Assembly (NCBI RefSeq): GCF_900114915.1
Contig: NZ_FOUS01000009.1
Coordinates: 124,001-188,000 of the forward strand
Reading direction: 5' to 3'
DNA: 64,000 nt
Source of the DNA: Bradyrhizobium sp. Rc3b
GTDB taxonomy: Bacteria; Pseudomonadota; Alphaproteobacteria; Rhizobiales; Xanthobacteraceae
A program made the translations under genes and the position numbers. The notes under the pieces are model-generated. The model worked only from the letters and a program-made list of their open reading frames with translations, searched no databases and had not been told where the DNA came from. Positions 24,935-39,057 of this stretch are shown here, one piece after another (the stretch's first letter is position 1; the number at the start of each line of letters is the position of its first letter).

Positions 24935-25921
24935 ATGAAGCGTCTGATCCTGACCAGTGCGGCCGGCGCCGATCTCGCCAAATCGAAGCTGGCCGAGATC
25001 GTCGTTCTGTTCTTTTTTCGCTTCACGTGGGGGCCGTTGCCTTCGTCCGACTATTTCGCAGCCTATTTCGGGGCGCAGTCAGGGACGCTCAGGCCGGGCG
25101 ATCATTGGTCGGATTGGGGTACAAAATGGCCCTCCAAGTTCAAGGAACTCAGGAAGCTACCCTTTGCCGATTTTTGCGAGCGCTATGACGAGATCGAACT
25201 TTGGTTCGATCCGAGCCCAGACGATCAACTGCAGCTGATCTGGCTGCTCGACTATCTTGCCTCATACCCTGAGCTGCTGAAAAAACTCAGGTTGCGTCTG
25301 CTTGCATCCGATCTCTTCGATCTGAGAGACCGAGTTTCCGAAGCGTCCGCGTCGCATATTCCTATGGTGGATGTTCAGGCCCGTGAACTTAACACTGCCA
25401 GAATGGCCTGGCAGGCCTATCGCACGCCGACGCCCGAGGCCTGCGCCAACCTACTTTGGAGCGATCTGAGCGCCTTGTTGATGTTGCGACCGGCATTGCA
25501 AGAGCTGTTGGCAGAGCTACCGTCATCCTCGACGGGTCTTGGTGCGACCGAGATGCGATTCCTGGAGCTGCTTTCCAGAGGATTTGCAAATACGAACGCC
25601 CTGTTTCATCTGCGCTCGCAGCGGCGCACGTACGTGTTCAGCGAATTTGATTTGGGTTCGCTGTTGGAGGGGCTCGCGCTTGGCCCCAGGCCCGCCGTAG
25701 CCGGTTTGGGCGATGAACTGCGTACAATCGACCACGGCAATCTAAGGGCTCGGCATGAGGTCTATCTCCGCAGCCGATTGTCGTTGACCGAGTTCGGGAA
25801 GGCTGTCCTGGCCCATCAGGAGGATTTCAGCCGATACAATCCGATCGACCGCTGGTGGGGCGGCACGCATCTGACCAATGATAAGCTATGGCGCTACGGC
25901 GCAGTCCTGACGAAACCCTGA
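24935..25921 (+). CDS. DUF1835-like protein, tandem copy 1
   Basis: 328 residues (ATG 24935; a GTG at 24932 is an alternative). Recognisable blocks are LILTSAAGADLAKSKL, then YDEIELWFDPSPDDQLQLIWLLDYL (about 88-112, read in two parts), LPSSSTGLGATEMRFLELL (about 190-208) and the C-terminal DRWWGGTHLTNDKLWRY. These match proteins annotated DUF1835/DUF3658, whose biochemical role is not established. It is the first of three tandem paralogues after recA and is separated from recA by a terminator. Soluble, with no signal peptide or nuclease motif. Confidence 0.72.
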   Translation: MKRLILTSAAGADLAKSKLAEIVVLFFFRFTWGPLPSSDYFAAYFGAQSGTLRPGDHWSDWGTKWPSKFKELRKLPFADFCERYDEIELWFDPSPDDQLQLIWLLDYLASYPELLKKLRLRLLASDLFDLRDRVSEASASHIPMVDVQARELNTARMAWQAYRTPTPEACANLLWSDLSALLMLRPALQELLAELPSSSTGLGATEMRFLELLSRGFANTNALFHLRSQRRTYVFSEFDLGSLLEGLALGPRPAVAGLGDELRTIDHGNLRARHEVYLRSRLSLTEFGKAVLAHQEDFSRYNPIDRWWGGTHLTNDKLWRYGAVLTKP

Positions 25922-25930
25922 GGATCCCGC

Positions 25931-26929
25931 ATGACGCGGCTCATCGTGACGACCGATTCGTCCGCCGCCGGCGCGATACAAGGCGCCGGCCTTGGCGATC
26001 TCGTCCTTGCGATCGAGCGCCGGCTTGTCTTGGGGCCGCTGCCGTCTGATGCGGAACACCGGGCATTCTTCTCCCCGCGAACGACCCAAGCGCTCGGCCT
26101 GCACTGGCTGGACCACACCCCGGCCTGGCGTCTGGAAGGGGCTGGGGTGAGGGGGCGCGGACTGGTCGACCTGTTGTCCGAATGCGACACGGCCGAACTG
26201 TGGATGGGATCAGAGCCAAATGCACAGTTAATTCTGCTTTGGTTGCTCGATCATTGCAGCACCGAGAAAGCGGCAGTTTCCAAGCTCTCGATACGTCACC
26301 TGGACTTTGCCGTGGGTGATGTCGCGCCGGAGCAACTTGTGAAGCTGAATCCGCCAATAGGAAAACTTGCGGAAGATCACCTTGAACTGGCCGGTCGCGC
26401 ATGGTGCGCTTATTGCGGACCCACGCTGCAGGCCTGGTTCAACCTGCTTGAAGCGGACTTGAGTCCGCTTCCGCAGCTCGAGCATTGCGTTGTTGACCTG
26501 CTCGAAGAGCTTCCAAACGTGACCAGCGGCCTCGGGACCACGGAGACACGGATGCTGCAACTCATCGCGCCGGGCGAAGTGCAGCCCTTTCACGTCTTCC
26601 CGGGACATCAGAAACCCAACGACCGGCGCGTGTACGATTACTGGGAGGTCGGCGCGCTGCTCGATGGACTCGCGCGATGTCCAGTGCCGGCCGTAGCCGG
26701 GCTGGAGGAGGGGCCATTCACGCTCGACATGCATGACGATGCTCGCCGTTTCGCGCAATACAAGCAGTCCCTAATGTCGCTCACCGATTTCGGGATGGCG
26801 GTGCTGACGGGAGAAGAGGACTTTCGGCGCCATAATCCGTTTCGCCGCTGGTGGGGTGGCACACTTCTCACCAGCGAACGGCTTTGGCGATGGGACGCCG
26901 AGCACCGCGCGTTGATCGCACCTGACTAA
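25931..26929 (+). CDS. DUF1835-like protein, tandem copy 2
   Basis: 332 residues, starting 9 bases after copy 1. The same blocks are present but diverged: LIVTTDSSAAGAIQG, then TAELWMGSEPNAQLILLWLLDH with the usual FDP-x-P-x-DQL changed to MGSEPNAQL, LPNVTSGLGTTETRMLQL, and RRWWGGTLLTSERLWRWD. The loss of the aspartates in the central block suggests functional divergence from copies 1 and 3. A single transcript with copy 1 is likely. Function unknown. Confidence 0.72.
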   Translation: MTRLIVTTDSSAAGAIQGAGLGDLVLAIERRLVLGPLPSDAEHRAFFSPRTTQALGLHWLDHTPAWRLEGAGVRGRGLVDLLSECDTAELWMGSEPNAQLILLWLLDHCSTEKAAVSKLSIRHLDFAVGDVAPEQLVKLNPPIGKLAEDHLELAGRAWCAYCGPTLQAWFNLLEADLSPLPQLEHCVVDLLEELPNVTSGLGTTETRMLQLIAPGEVQPFHVFPGHQKPNDRRVYDYWEVGALLDGLARCPVPAVAGLEEGPFTLDMHDDARRFAQYKQSLMSLTDFGMAVLTGEEDFRRHNPFRRWWGGTLLTSERLWRWDAEHRALIAPD

Positions 26930-26985
26930 GGGCGCGCATGGCTCTCAGCGTTCCTGTACGCGAATCAATTTTTTAAGAGGCGACC

Positions 26986-27960
26986 GTGTCTCATTTGATC
27001 TTATCCACGAACCACCTTGACGAAGACGTGCTTGCCCAGTCGCGCCTCGCGAATGACGTGGTTGGATTCAATCTACGCTTCGTGTGGAGGAAATTGCCTC
27101 CCGAGGAACAACTATTGCTTGGGCTGGAGCGCCGATCGGCGAAGCACGGCAATCCTGGCGATCATTGGCTCGATGAGGCTTGTCGCGGCTCGCTGGAGGG
27201 GTTCGGAACGCGTGATATCGGTTTCTTCGAGCTGTGTGCGAAGTTCGACTCAATTGAAATCTGGGTCGACCCTCGACCAAACGATCAGCTTGTGCTGATC
27301 TGGCTGCTGGACCTGCTTCGCCCCTACAAGGAGATTACGACGAAGCTCAGTCTGGTGCACACAGATGATCATGTTGCGGACTATGCTCCGGAATCTGTCG
27401 CAAAATGGAAGCTGCCGGCCTTCAAGGTGACCGAAAACCATTTGGCCTTGGCACGCCGCGCCTGGCAAGCCTATCGGGCTGAAACGCCAAAGCCCTGCTT
27501 CGATCTTCTGATGACGGATCTGACGGCCCTGCCGAGACTTCGGCCGGCGCTCATCGCGTTGCTCGAAGAGCTTCCGGACAGTGTGACGGGCCTGGGTGCC
27601 AGCGAAATGGATATTCTGGAGTTTGTGAACGATGGGCACACCGACCCGAGGATCGTCGAGGGAGCGAGGTGGCTTCGCAATGTGTTTGACGAAAACGACG
27701 CGTTTGATGCCTTGCTCGAACTGGGGGCGCACCCGGCCCCGCCGATCCTGCTGGGCGATCCGGCATTCGACAATGAGGATCGCTATTTCGGCAGGAGCGA
27801 GTGGAAGGTCACGCTCACTGAACTCGGGCGTTCAATTTTTGCGCGCGAGGATGATATGTGGCGCCACAACCGGATTTATCGCTGGTGGGGCGGGACCGAA
27901 CTCACCAACGAACGGCTCTGGCGCTGGGATCGTGAAAGCCGGTTGTTGATTGCGCCATAG
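26986..27960 (+). CDS. DUF1835-like protein, tandem copy 3
   Basis: 324 residues, 56 bases after copy 2. The start at 26986 is a GTG preceded by AAGAGGCG. Blocks: LILSTNHLDEDVLAQ, FDSIEIWVDPRPNDQLVLIWLLD, LPDSVTGLGASEMDILEF and YRWWGGTELTNERLWRWD. It keeps the aspartates that copy 2 lost. The stop at 27960 is followed 16 bases later by a palindromic repeat. The three copies differ along their whole length, so the amplification is old. Function unknown. Confidence 0.72.
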   Translation: MSHLILSTNHLDEDVLAQSRLANDVVGFNLRFVWRKLPPEEQLLLGLERRSAKHGNPGDHWLDEACRGSLEGFGTRDIGFFELCAKFDSIEIWVDPRPNDQLVLIWLLDLLRPYKEITTKLSLVHTDDHVADYAPESVAKWKLPAFKVTENHLALARRAWQAYRAETPKPCFDLLMTDLTALPRLRPALIALLEELPDSVTGLGASEMDILEFVNDGHTDPRIVEGARWLRNVFDENDAFDALLELGAHPAPPILLGDPAFDNEDRYFGRSEWKVTLTELGRSIFAREDDMWRHNRIYRWWGGTELTNERLWRWDRESRLLIAP

Positions 27961-27976
27961 CGGCGCATCCGGTGCC

Positions 27977-28065
27977 GTAGGGTGGAAAAAGGCGCGCAAG
28001 CGCCGTGCCCACCATTTTCAACAAGCAAGAGGTGGTGGGCACGCTGACGCTTTGCCCACCCTACG
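27977..28065. repeat. palindromic intergenic repeat, family A
   Basis: Starts GTAGGGTGG and ends GCCCACCCTACG with internal GCGCC/GTGCCCACC elements, about 89 bases. The arms are complementary and the centre is variable. The same family occurs at 40279-40369, 42238-42316, 43844-43874 (half) and 47368-47462. Here it separates the convergent DUF1835-like and gcvP genes. Confidence 0.8.
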
Positions 28066-28096
28066 AGAGCTCCGCCGACGAGACCTCCGTCGTGGC

Positions 28097-30964
<2,868 letters not shown>

Positions 30965-30981
30965 CGCTTGCTCCATCGTCC

Positions 30982-31350
30982 TTAAGCCGTGTGCGCCTTG
31001 TAGGCGGCTTCATCCATGAGGCCGCCGAGTTCGCTTCTGTCGGCCATCTTGATCTTGAAGAACCACGCCTTGCCTTGCGCGTCCGAGTTCACCAGCGCCG
31101 GCTCGGCCGCGAGCTCGGCGTTGGTCTCGAGCACTTCGCCTGTCACGGGCGCGTACACGTCGGAGGCCGCCTTGACGGATTCGACCACGGCGGCGGCTTC
31201 CGCCTTCTTCAGCGTGCGGCCGACCTTGGGCAATTCGACGAACACGACGTCACCGAGCTGCTGCTGGGCGTAGTCGGTGATGCCGACGGTGGCGACGTCG
31301 CCCTCGATGGCGAGCCATTCATGGTCGGAGGTGTACAGCGTCGTGGTCAT
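30982..31350 (-). CDS. gcvH: glycine cleavage system H protein
   Basis: 122 residues from the ATG at 31350 (MTTTLYTSDHEW). Lipoyl carrier of the glycine cleavage system, shuttling the aminomethyl group from GcvP to GcvT. The lipoylated lysine is Lys60 in VVESVKAASDVYAPV. The length is typical. It lies 10 bases after gcvT and 17 bases before gcvP, all on one transcript. Confidence 0.97.
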   Translation of the reverse strand: MTTTLYTSDHEWLAIEGDVATVGITDYAQQQLGDVVFVELPKVGRTLKKAEAAAVVESVKAASDVYAPVTGEVLETNAELAAEPALVNSDAQGKAWFFKIKMADRSELGGLMDEAAYKAHTA

Positions 31351-31360
31351 TCTCGAATCC

Positions 31361-32509
31361 TCAGCGTTTGTAGGTGTTCTTGACGAAGGGCATGGCCGCG
31401 ACAGCGACCGGCAGACGCTGGCCGCGCACCTCGGCGAAGAGTTGTGTGCCGAGCGCGCTTTGGCTCGTGGGCACGTAGCCCATCGCGACCGGCGCATTCA
31501 GGCTTGGGCCGAAACCGCCCGATGTGACTTGTCCGATCGGCTCGCCGCCCGCGTCATTCGCAAACAGCAGCGCGCCCTCGCGCACCGGCGCGCGTCCCTG
31601 GGCGAGCAGGCCGACGCGGCGGCGGGCCGCGCCGTTGTCGAAATGGGCGAGGATTTTTTCGGCACCGGGAAAACCGCCGGCGCGCACGCCGCCGCTGCGG
31701 CGGCTCTTCTGCACCGACCATTCCAGCGCGGCCTCGACCGGCGTGGTCATGGTGTCGATGTCGTGGCCGTAGAGGCAGAGCCCGGCTTCCAGCCGCAGGC
31801 TGTCGCGGGCGCCTAGGCCGATCGGCAGCACGTCGGGATTTTCGAGCAGCGTTTTGGCGAGACGTTCCGCATCGGCCGCGGGAACCGAAATTTCAAAACC
31901 GTCCTCGCCGGTGTAGCCGGAGCGCGAGACGAAGCAGTCGAGGCCGGCCACCTTGCGCGGGCCGGAATCCATGAACTTCATGGCGGGCGCCTCTGCACAC
32001 AATTTCGCCAGCGCCGCCTCGGCCTTCGGCCCCTGCAGCGCGATCAGCGCACGATCTGCGAGGGAATCGATGACGCAATCTTCAGAGAGATTCGCGCGCA
32101 GATGCGCCTCATCAGCGTCCTTGCAGGCGGCGTTGACGACCAGGAAGAGGTGATCGCCGAAATTGGCGACCATCAGGTCGTCGAGAATCCCGCCGTCTTC
32201 ATTGGTGAACTGGGCGTAGCGCTGCCGTCCCGCCGCGATCGCCACGATATCCTGCGGCACCAGCCGTTCCAGCGCGCGGGCGGCGTCCTCGACCCTGCCG
32301 GATTTCGGCCGGAGCGCGATCTGGCCCATATGGGAGACGTCGAACAGGCCGGCGGAGGCCCGGGTATGGAGGTGCTCTTTCAGCACGCCCGCAGGGTATT
32401 GCACGGGCATGTCATAGCCCGCGAACGGCACCATCTTGCCGCCGAGGGAGACATGAAGCCCATGAAGGGGCGTACGTTTCAGGGAATCTTGGTCGTCGCG
32501 CGCTAGCAT
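31361..32509 (-). CDS. gcvT: aminomethyltransferase (T-protein)
   Basis: 382 residues from the ATG at 32509 (MLARDDQDSLKRTPL). It transfers the methylene group from lipoyl-GcvH to tetrahydrofolate, releasing ammonia. Family landmarks: FAGYDMPVQYPAGVLKEH, LFDVSHMGQI, SRSGYTGEDGFEISVP and GLGARDSLRLEAGLCLYG. The longer open frame to 32809 runs through the riboswitch and is not coding. First gene of the gcvTHP operon. Confidence 0.96.
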   Translation of the reverse strand: MLARDDQDSLKRTPLHGLHVSLGGKMVPFAGYDMPVQYPAGVLKEHLHTRASAGLFDVSHMGQIALRPKSGRVEDAARALERLVPQDIVAIAAGRQRYAQFTNEDGGILDDLMVANFGDHLFLVVNAACKDADEAHLRANLSEDCVIDSLADRALIALQGPKAEAALAKLCAEAPAMKFMDSGPRKVAGLDCFVSRSGYTGEDGFEISVPAADAERLAKTLLENPDVLPIGLGARDSLRLEAGLCLYGHDIDTMTTPVEAALEWSVQKSRRSGGVRAGGFPGAEKILAHFDNGAARRRVGLLAQGRAPVREGALLFANDAGGEPIGQVTSGGFGPSLNAPVAMGYVPTSQSALGTQLFAEVRGQRLPVAVAAMPFVKNTYKR

Positions 32510-32566
32510 CACAGGGGCCCTCGGCGGTTCCCCCGGGACGATTCCCTGAGGACACCAGTCGAAGCC

Positions 32567-32735
32567 CCATCTGTCGCTGTGCCTGAGAGTATTATCCCGT
32601 CGGCGGGAGCCATCCGGGTCTAAACCCGTCGGCGCCTCTTTCCAGATGCTGTCAAAGCCACGCGGTCCTTTTGCCTGAGAGTTTCCGGGGCGGTTGCTCC
32701 TTCGGCGCCGGCTGCCTAAAGCCGGTCTCTCCCGA
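32567..32735 (-). promoter_or_regulatory. tandem glycine riboswitch upstream of gcvT
   Basis: On the minus strand two aptamers follow each other. The first (about 32735-32660) starts CGGGAGAGACCGG, has GGCGCCGAAGGAGCAA and closes with ACTCTCAGGCAAAAGGACCG. The second (about 32655-32567) has GAAAGAGGCGCCGACGGG and closes with TACTCTCAGGCACAGCGACA. This is the classic double glycine aptamer that switches on gcvT when glycine is high. The expression platform lies in 32566-32510 just before the gcvT start. Confidence 0.93.
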
Positions 32736-32971
32736 CGTGGCCGTACGATACAGATGGGTACAGACCACAGCGGGGCCAAGCCTGTCAACGCGTCCGCTTG
32801 CCCTATCAACGGGATTGCAGCGGGGATTGAGCGGCTGCGGCAACCCTCTGATCTCCTTGCACAGTTTCTGGACAGCGAAGCTGGCCTTGTCTAAAAGCGC
32901 TGTGGCCCGCAGATATCAGCCTAAATGTCAGGTTTGGATGGCCTATAGCGGGTCCAAGCACACCCGATTGG

Positions 32972-35659
<2,688 letters not shown>

Positions 35660-35665
35660 ACGGCC

Positions 35666-36892
35666 ATGCGCCCCGGTCTGCGAGGGCGTGGACTTCGCGA
35701 TCCCAATTTGAGGGATCGCCTCTACGAATTGCTGGAGCACGATCCGCTGGCTTATTCAGCCGGATCGCGCTTCATCCAGATCATCATCGGCGTCATCGTG
35801 CTCAATGTGGCCGCGATGATCCTCGCCTCGGTGCCGGAGCTGGACGCCCAGTTCGGCACGGTGTTCTCGGCCATCACCGTCCTGTCCGTGATCGTGTTCG
35901 CGCTGGAATATCTGGCGCGGCTGTGGACCGTGGCGGGCCACACCCAGCGCAAGGGCTCCGCGCTGTCCGACCGGCTGGGCTATGCCTTCTCCGCGCTCGG
36001 CGTCATCGACCTCATGGCGTTCCTGCCGGCGGCAATCGTGCTCGCCACCGGCCGGCACGCGACGCTGGCGGCGCTCGGGGTGCTGCCGTTCTTCAAGCTG
36101 ATCCGCTATTCGCCGGCGATGCGCTCGCTGCTCGCCGCCGTGCATGCCGAGCGTCGCGCGCTGATCGGCTGCATCGTCATCCTGATCGGTGCGGTCCTGA
36201 CTTTCGCCTCGCTGCTCTACGCCATCGAGCGCGACGTGCAGCCGGACAAGCTCGGCACCATCCCGCAGGCGATGTGGTGGGCGATCGTGACGCTCGGCAC
36301 CGTCGGCTATGGCGACGTCGTGCCGGTGACGCCGCTCGGCAAGCTGGTCTCCACCTTCGCCATCATCTCAGGCTTCGCCATGATCGCGCTGCCGGTCGCG
36401 ATCATCTCCACCGCCTTCGCCGAAGAGGTGAAGCGGCGCGATTTCGTCGTCACCTGGGGCATGCTGGCGCGGGTGCCGCTGTTCTCGCATCTGTCTGCCG
36501 CGGAGATCGCCGACATCATGCGGCTGTTGCGCGCGCGCACCATCGAGCAGGGCGAGATATTGGTCCGCCGTGGCGATGTGGCCTCGTCGATGTATTTCAT
36601 CACCGCGGGCGAGGTCGAGATCACGCTGCCGAGCCAGCATGTGCACCTCACGGACGGCACCTTCTTCGGCGAGATCGCGCTGCTGCATAAAACAAAGCGC
36701 AGCGGCACGGTGACGGCGACGCGCAAGACGCGCCTTTTGGTGCTCGACGCCCAGGATTTTCACGCCTTGATCGAACGGATGCCGACGCTCGCCGACCACG
36801 TCCACACCACCGCCAAGGCACGGCTTGCCGACAGCGGCGATCTCGCGCTCGCGGAATTGGCGCAGGCGGAGAAAGACGGGACCGACCGCTGA
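35666..36892 (+). CDS. cyclic nucleotide-gated potassium channel, MloK1-like
   Basis: 408 residues, starting 6 bases after alaS. Six membrane segments lie within about 35-245. The pore filter TVGYGD is at 212-217, and a soluble cyclic-nucleotide-binding domain covers about 275-395, with the phosphate-binding cassette FFGEIALLHKTKRSGTVTA including the key Glu and Arg. The S4-like helix (LPFFKLIRYSPAMRSLLAA) has few positive charges, as in MlotiK1, so gating is probably by cAMP rather than voltage. It is longer than MlotiK1 (355 residues) by N- and C-terminal extensions. Possible coupling to alaS is by distance only. Confidence 0.88.
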   Translation: MRPGLRGRGLRDPNLRDRLYELLEHDPLAYSAGSRFIQIIIGVIVLNVAAMILASVPELDAQFGTVFSAITVLSVIVFALEYLARLWTVAGHTQRKGSALSDRLGYAFSALGVIDLMAFLPAAIVLATGRHATLAALGVLPFFKLIRYSPAMRSLLAAVHAERRALIGCIVILIGAVLTFASLLYAIERDVQPDKLGTIPQAMWWAIVTLGTVGYGDVVPVTPLGKLVSTFAIISGFAMIALPVAIISTAFAEEVKRRDFVVTWGMLARVPLFSHLSAAEIADIMRLLRARTIEQGEILVRRGDVASSMYFITAGEVEITLPSQHVHLTDGTFFGEIALLHKTKRSGTVTATRKTRLLVLDAQDFHALIERMPTLADHVHTTAKARLADSGDLALAELAQAEKDGTDR

Positions 36893-36896
36893 GCGG

Positions 36897-37397
36897 TCAG
36901 CCCTTCTTCAGGAAGACATACTCGGCCGAGTAGGGTGCGCTCCTGAACTCGCCGGCCTTGTCGCACGCGCCGTCGAGCTTGCCGCCATGGGTGTTGATGC
37001 GCTGGACGGTGGCGACCGGCGTCAGGGTGCCGCTGCCGCGGCGGGCGGTCACTTCCAGCTTCAGCCAGGGGATATCGGCGGCCGTTGCGCCCGGTGCGTT
37101 GCCCGCGGCCTTGGCGGTCACCGCGCTGCCGTCGGCGAGCTCCCAGTTCGGGCCGGCATAGTGGCGGCCGATCGTCTTGCCGTCCGAGAGAAGCGTCGCG
37201 ACCGGTTCGCGGAAGCTCCATGCGAGCTTGCTGTCGGTGCCGGCCTTGCACTCATAGACCTGCGCGCCCTCGGCGTGGACGCTAAGCACGACGCTCTCGC
37301 CCGGCGCGGCGATGGCGTCGGGGAGCGGCTCGGCAGCCCCGGCCGGTCCGATCAGGGCCGCGAGCAGCATGGTGGGGCCGGCAAGCTTGATGAACAT
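36897..37397 (-). CDS. DUF3455-like secreted protein
   Basis: 166 residues from the ATG at 37397 (MFIKLAGPTMLLAAL). The signal peptide ends at about residue 22 (GPAGAAEP). The mature domain GAQVYECKAGTDSKLAWSFREP, RHYAGPNWELADGSAV and DIPWLKLEVTA fits the DUF3455 family of exported proteins of unknown role, with cysteines in YECKAG and GACDKAG. It is convergent with the channel gene and downstream of icd but separated from it by a strong terminator. Confidence 0.78.
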   Translation of the reverse strand: MFIKLAGPTMLLAALIGPAGAAEPLPDAIAAPGESVVLSVHAEGAQVYECKAGTDSKLAWSFREPVATLLSDGKTIGRHYAGPNWELADGSAVTAKAAGNAPGATAADIPWLKLEVTARRGSGTLTPVATVQRINTHGGKLDGACDKAGEFRSAPYSAEYVFLKKG

Positions 37398-37421
37398 GGT
37401 GGCATCTCCGCGCAAGGTCTC

Positions 37422-37455
37422 AAAAAGAAACGGGCCGCGCTGTTGCGCGGCCCGT
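37422..37455 (-). terminator. rho-independent terminator of icd
   Basis: Perfect inverted repeat ACGGGCCGCGC / GCGCGGCCCGT with a 4-base loop (37430-37455), followed on the minus strand by TTTCTTTTT. It lies 39 bases beyond the icd stop. Confidence 0.9.
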
Positions 37456-37493
37456 GATGATGTCTGGCCCAGTCGGGCGAAATTGCGGTCGGC

Positions 37494-38708
37494 TCAGGCC
37501 GCCAACTCTTTCGTGAGGTTCTCCGCGACCTTGTCGAGGAAGCCGGTGGTCGAGAGCCAGCGCTGGTCGGCGCCGACCAGGAGCGCGAGGTCCTTGGTCA
37601 TGTAGCCGGCCTCGACGGTGTCGACGCAGACCTTCTCCAGCGTGTTGGCGAACTTGGCGAGCTCGGCATTGTTATCGAGCTTGGCACGGTGGGCGAGGCC
37701 ACGGGTCCAGGCGAAGATCGACGCGATCGAGTTGGTCGAGGTCTCCTTGCCCTTCTGGTGCTCGCGGTAGTGGCGGGTCACCGTGCCGTGGGCGGCTTCG
37801 GCCTCCACGGTCTTGCCGTCGGGGGTGAGCAGCACCGAGGTCATCAGGCCGAGCGAGCCGTAGCCCTGCGCGACCGTGTCGGACTGCACGTCGCCGTCGT
37901 AGTTCTTACAGGCCCAGACATAGCCGCCGGACCATTTCAGCGCCGAGGCCACCATGTCGTCGATCAGGCGGTGCTCGTAGGTCAGGCCCTTGGCGTCGAA
38001 CTCCTTCTTGAACTCGCGGTCGAAGATGTCCTGGAAGATGTCCTTGAAGCGGCCGTCATAGACCTTGAGAATCGTGTTCTTGGTCGAGAGGTAGACCGGA
38101 TAGTTGCGCAGCAGGCCGTAGTTGAACGAGGCGCGGGCGAAGTCGATGATGGAGTCGTCGAGATTGTACATCTCCATGGCGACGCCTGCGCCGGGCGCCT
38201 TGAACACTTCCTTCTCGATCACGGTGCCGTCCTCGCCGACGAACTTCATCGACAGGGTGCCCTTGCCCGGGAACTTGATGTCTGTGGCGCGGTACTGGTC
38301 GCCATAGGCGTGGCGGCCGATGATGATCGGCTTGCTCCAGCCGGGAACCAGGCGCGGCACGTTCTTGCAGATGATCGGCTCGCGGAAGATGCAGCCGCCG
38401 AGGATGTTGCGGATGGTGCCGTTCGGCGACTTCCACATCTGCTTGAGGTTGAACTCCTTCACCCGGGCTTCATCCGGGGTGATGGTGGCGCACTTGACGC
38501 CGACGCCGACCTTCTTGATGGCTTCGGCGGCGTCGATGGTGACCTGATCGTTGGTGTGGTCGCGGTACTCCATGCCCAGGTCGAAATACATCAGCTCGAC
38601 ATCCAGGAACGGGTTGATCAGCTTGTCCTTGATGTACTGCCAGATGATCCGGGTCATCTCGTCGCCATCGAGCTCGACGACGGGATTGGATACCTTGATT
38701 TTTGCCAT
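37494..38708 (-). CDS. icd: NADP-dependent isocitrate dehydrogenase
   Basis: 404 residues from the ATG at 38708 (MAKIKVSNPVVELDGDEMTR). It oxidatively decarboxylates isocitrate to 2-oxoglutarate in the TCA cycle. The sequence is the eukaryotic-like homodimeric type: SPNGTIRNILGGCIFREPI for isocitrate binding, then DDMVASALKWSGGYVWACKNYDGDV and GTVTRHYREHQKG. It lacks the E. coli Icd-type phosphorylation loop. It is monocistronic, with its own terminator. Confidence 0.96.
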   Translation of the reverse strand: MAKIKVSNPVVELDGDEMTRIIWQYIKDKLINPFLDVELMYFDLGMEYRDHTNDQVTIDAAEAIKKVGVGVKCATITPDEARVKEFNLKQMWKSPNGTIRNILGGCIFREPIICKNVPRLVPGWSKPIIIGRHAYGDQYRATDIKFPGKGTLSMKFVGEDGTVIEKEVFKAPGAGVAMEMYNLDDSIIDFARASFNYGLLRNYPVYLSTKNTILKVYDGRFKDIFQDIFDREFKKEFDAKGLTYEHRLIDDMVASALKWSGGYVWACKNYDGDVQSDTVAQGYGSLGLMTSVLLTPDGKTVEAEAAHGTVTRHYREHQKGKETSTNSIASIFAWTRGLAHRAKLDNNAELAKFANTLEKVCVDTVEAGYMTKDLALLVGADQRWLSTTGFLDKVAENLTKELAA

Positions 38709-39057
38709 GATCGGGGAAGCCTCTTGGGAACGGCGCTTTTGGCGCGCCACGGGAATATCCGCCGCCTCTTAGCACCCAGACGCGGCGGGCGAAAGCCAAG
38801 GGATTATGCACTTTTAGCTCATCCAGCTTCCCCAGACGTGGGGGCAGGGCCGCCCTGCCGCAGGGCCGGATCCGAGGATCCAGTGGAGATTCAAAAGTCG
38901 ATTCCAACCCGTTATTTCCCTTGAGAATTTCGTCAGGACAGGCAAACGAGGCGGACAGCGCCGGCCGGCCCAGGGACGACTTGGGAAAGGCTGGCTTGAA
39001 TCAATTCCTGAGAGTGCCCTGGCAAGGCCTTGAGCCGAAGAGTGAAAGCGAAACGAG
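38709..39057. other. divergent intergenic region between icd and trmJ
   Basis: 349 bases carrying both promoters. No RNA gene, repeat family or clear operator was recognised. A GC-rich imperfect dyad (GCAGGGCCGCCCTGC at about 38845-38860) is present and could be regulatory or a transcript end. Confidence 0.4.

Noticed and set aside
24935..27960. RecX or LexA-linked SOS role for the genes after recA
   Set aside because: A strong terminator separates them from recA, no SOS box precedes them and they do not resemble RecX.
27977..28065. CRISPR-like or RNA gene at the palindromic repeats
   Set aside because: The repeats are single palindromes scattered through the window with variable centres, not regularly spaced arrays, and do not fold like a known RNA.
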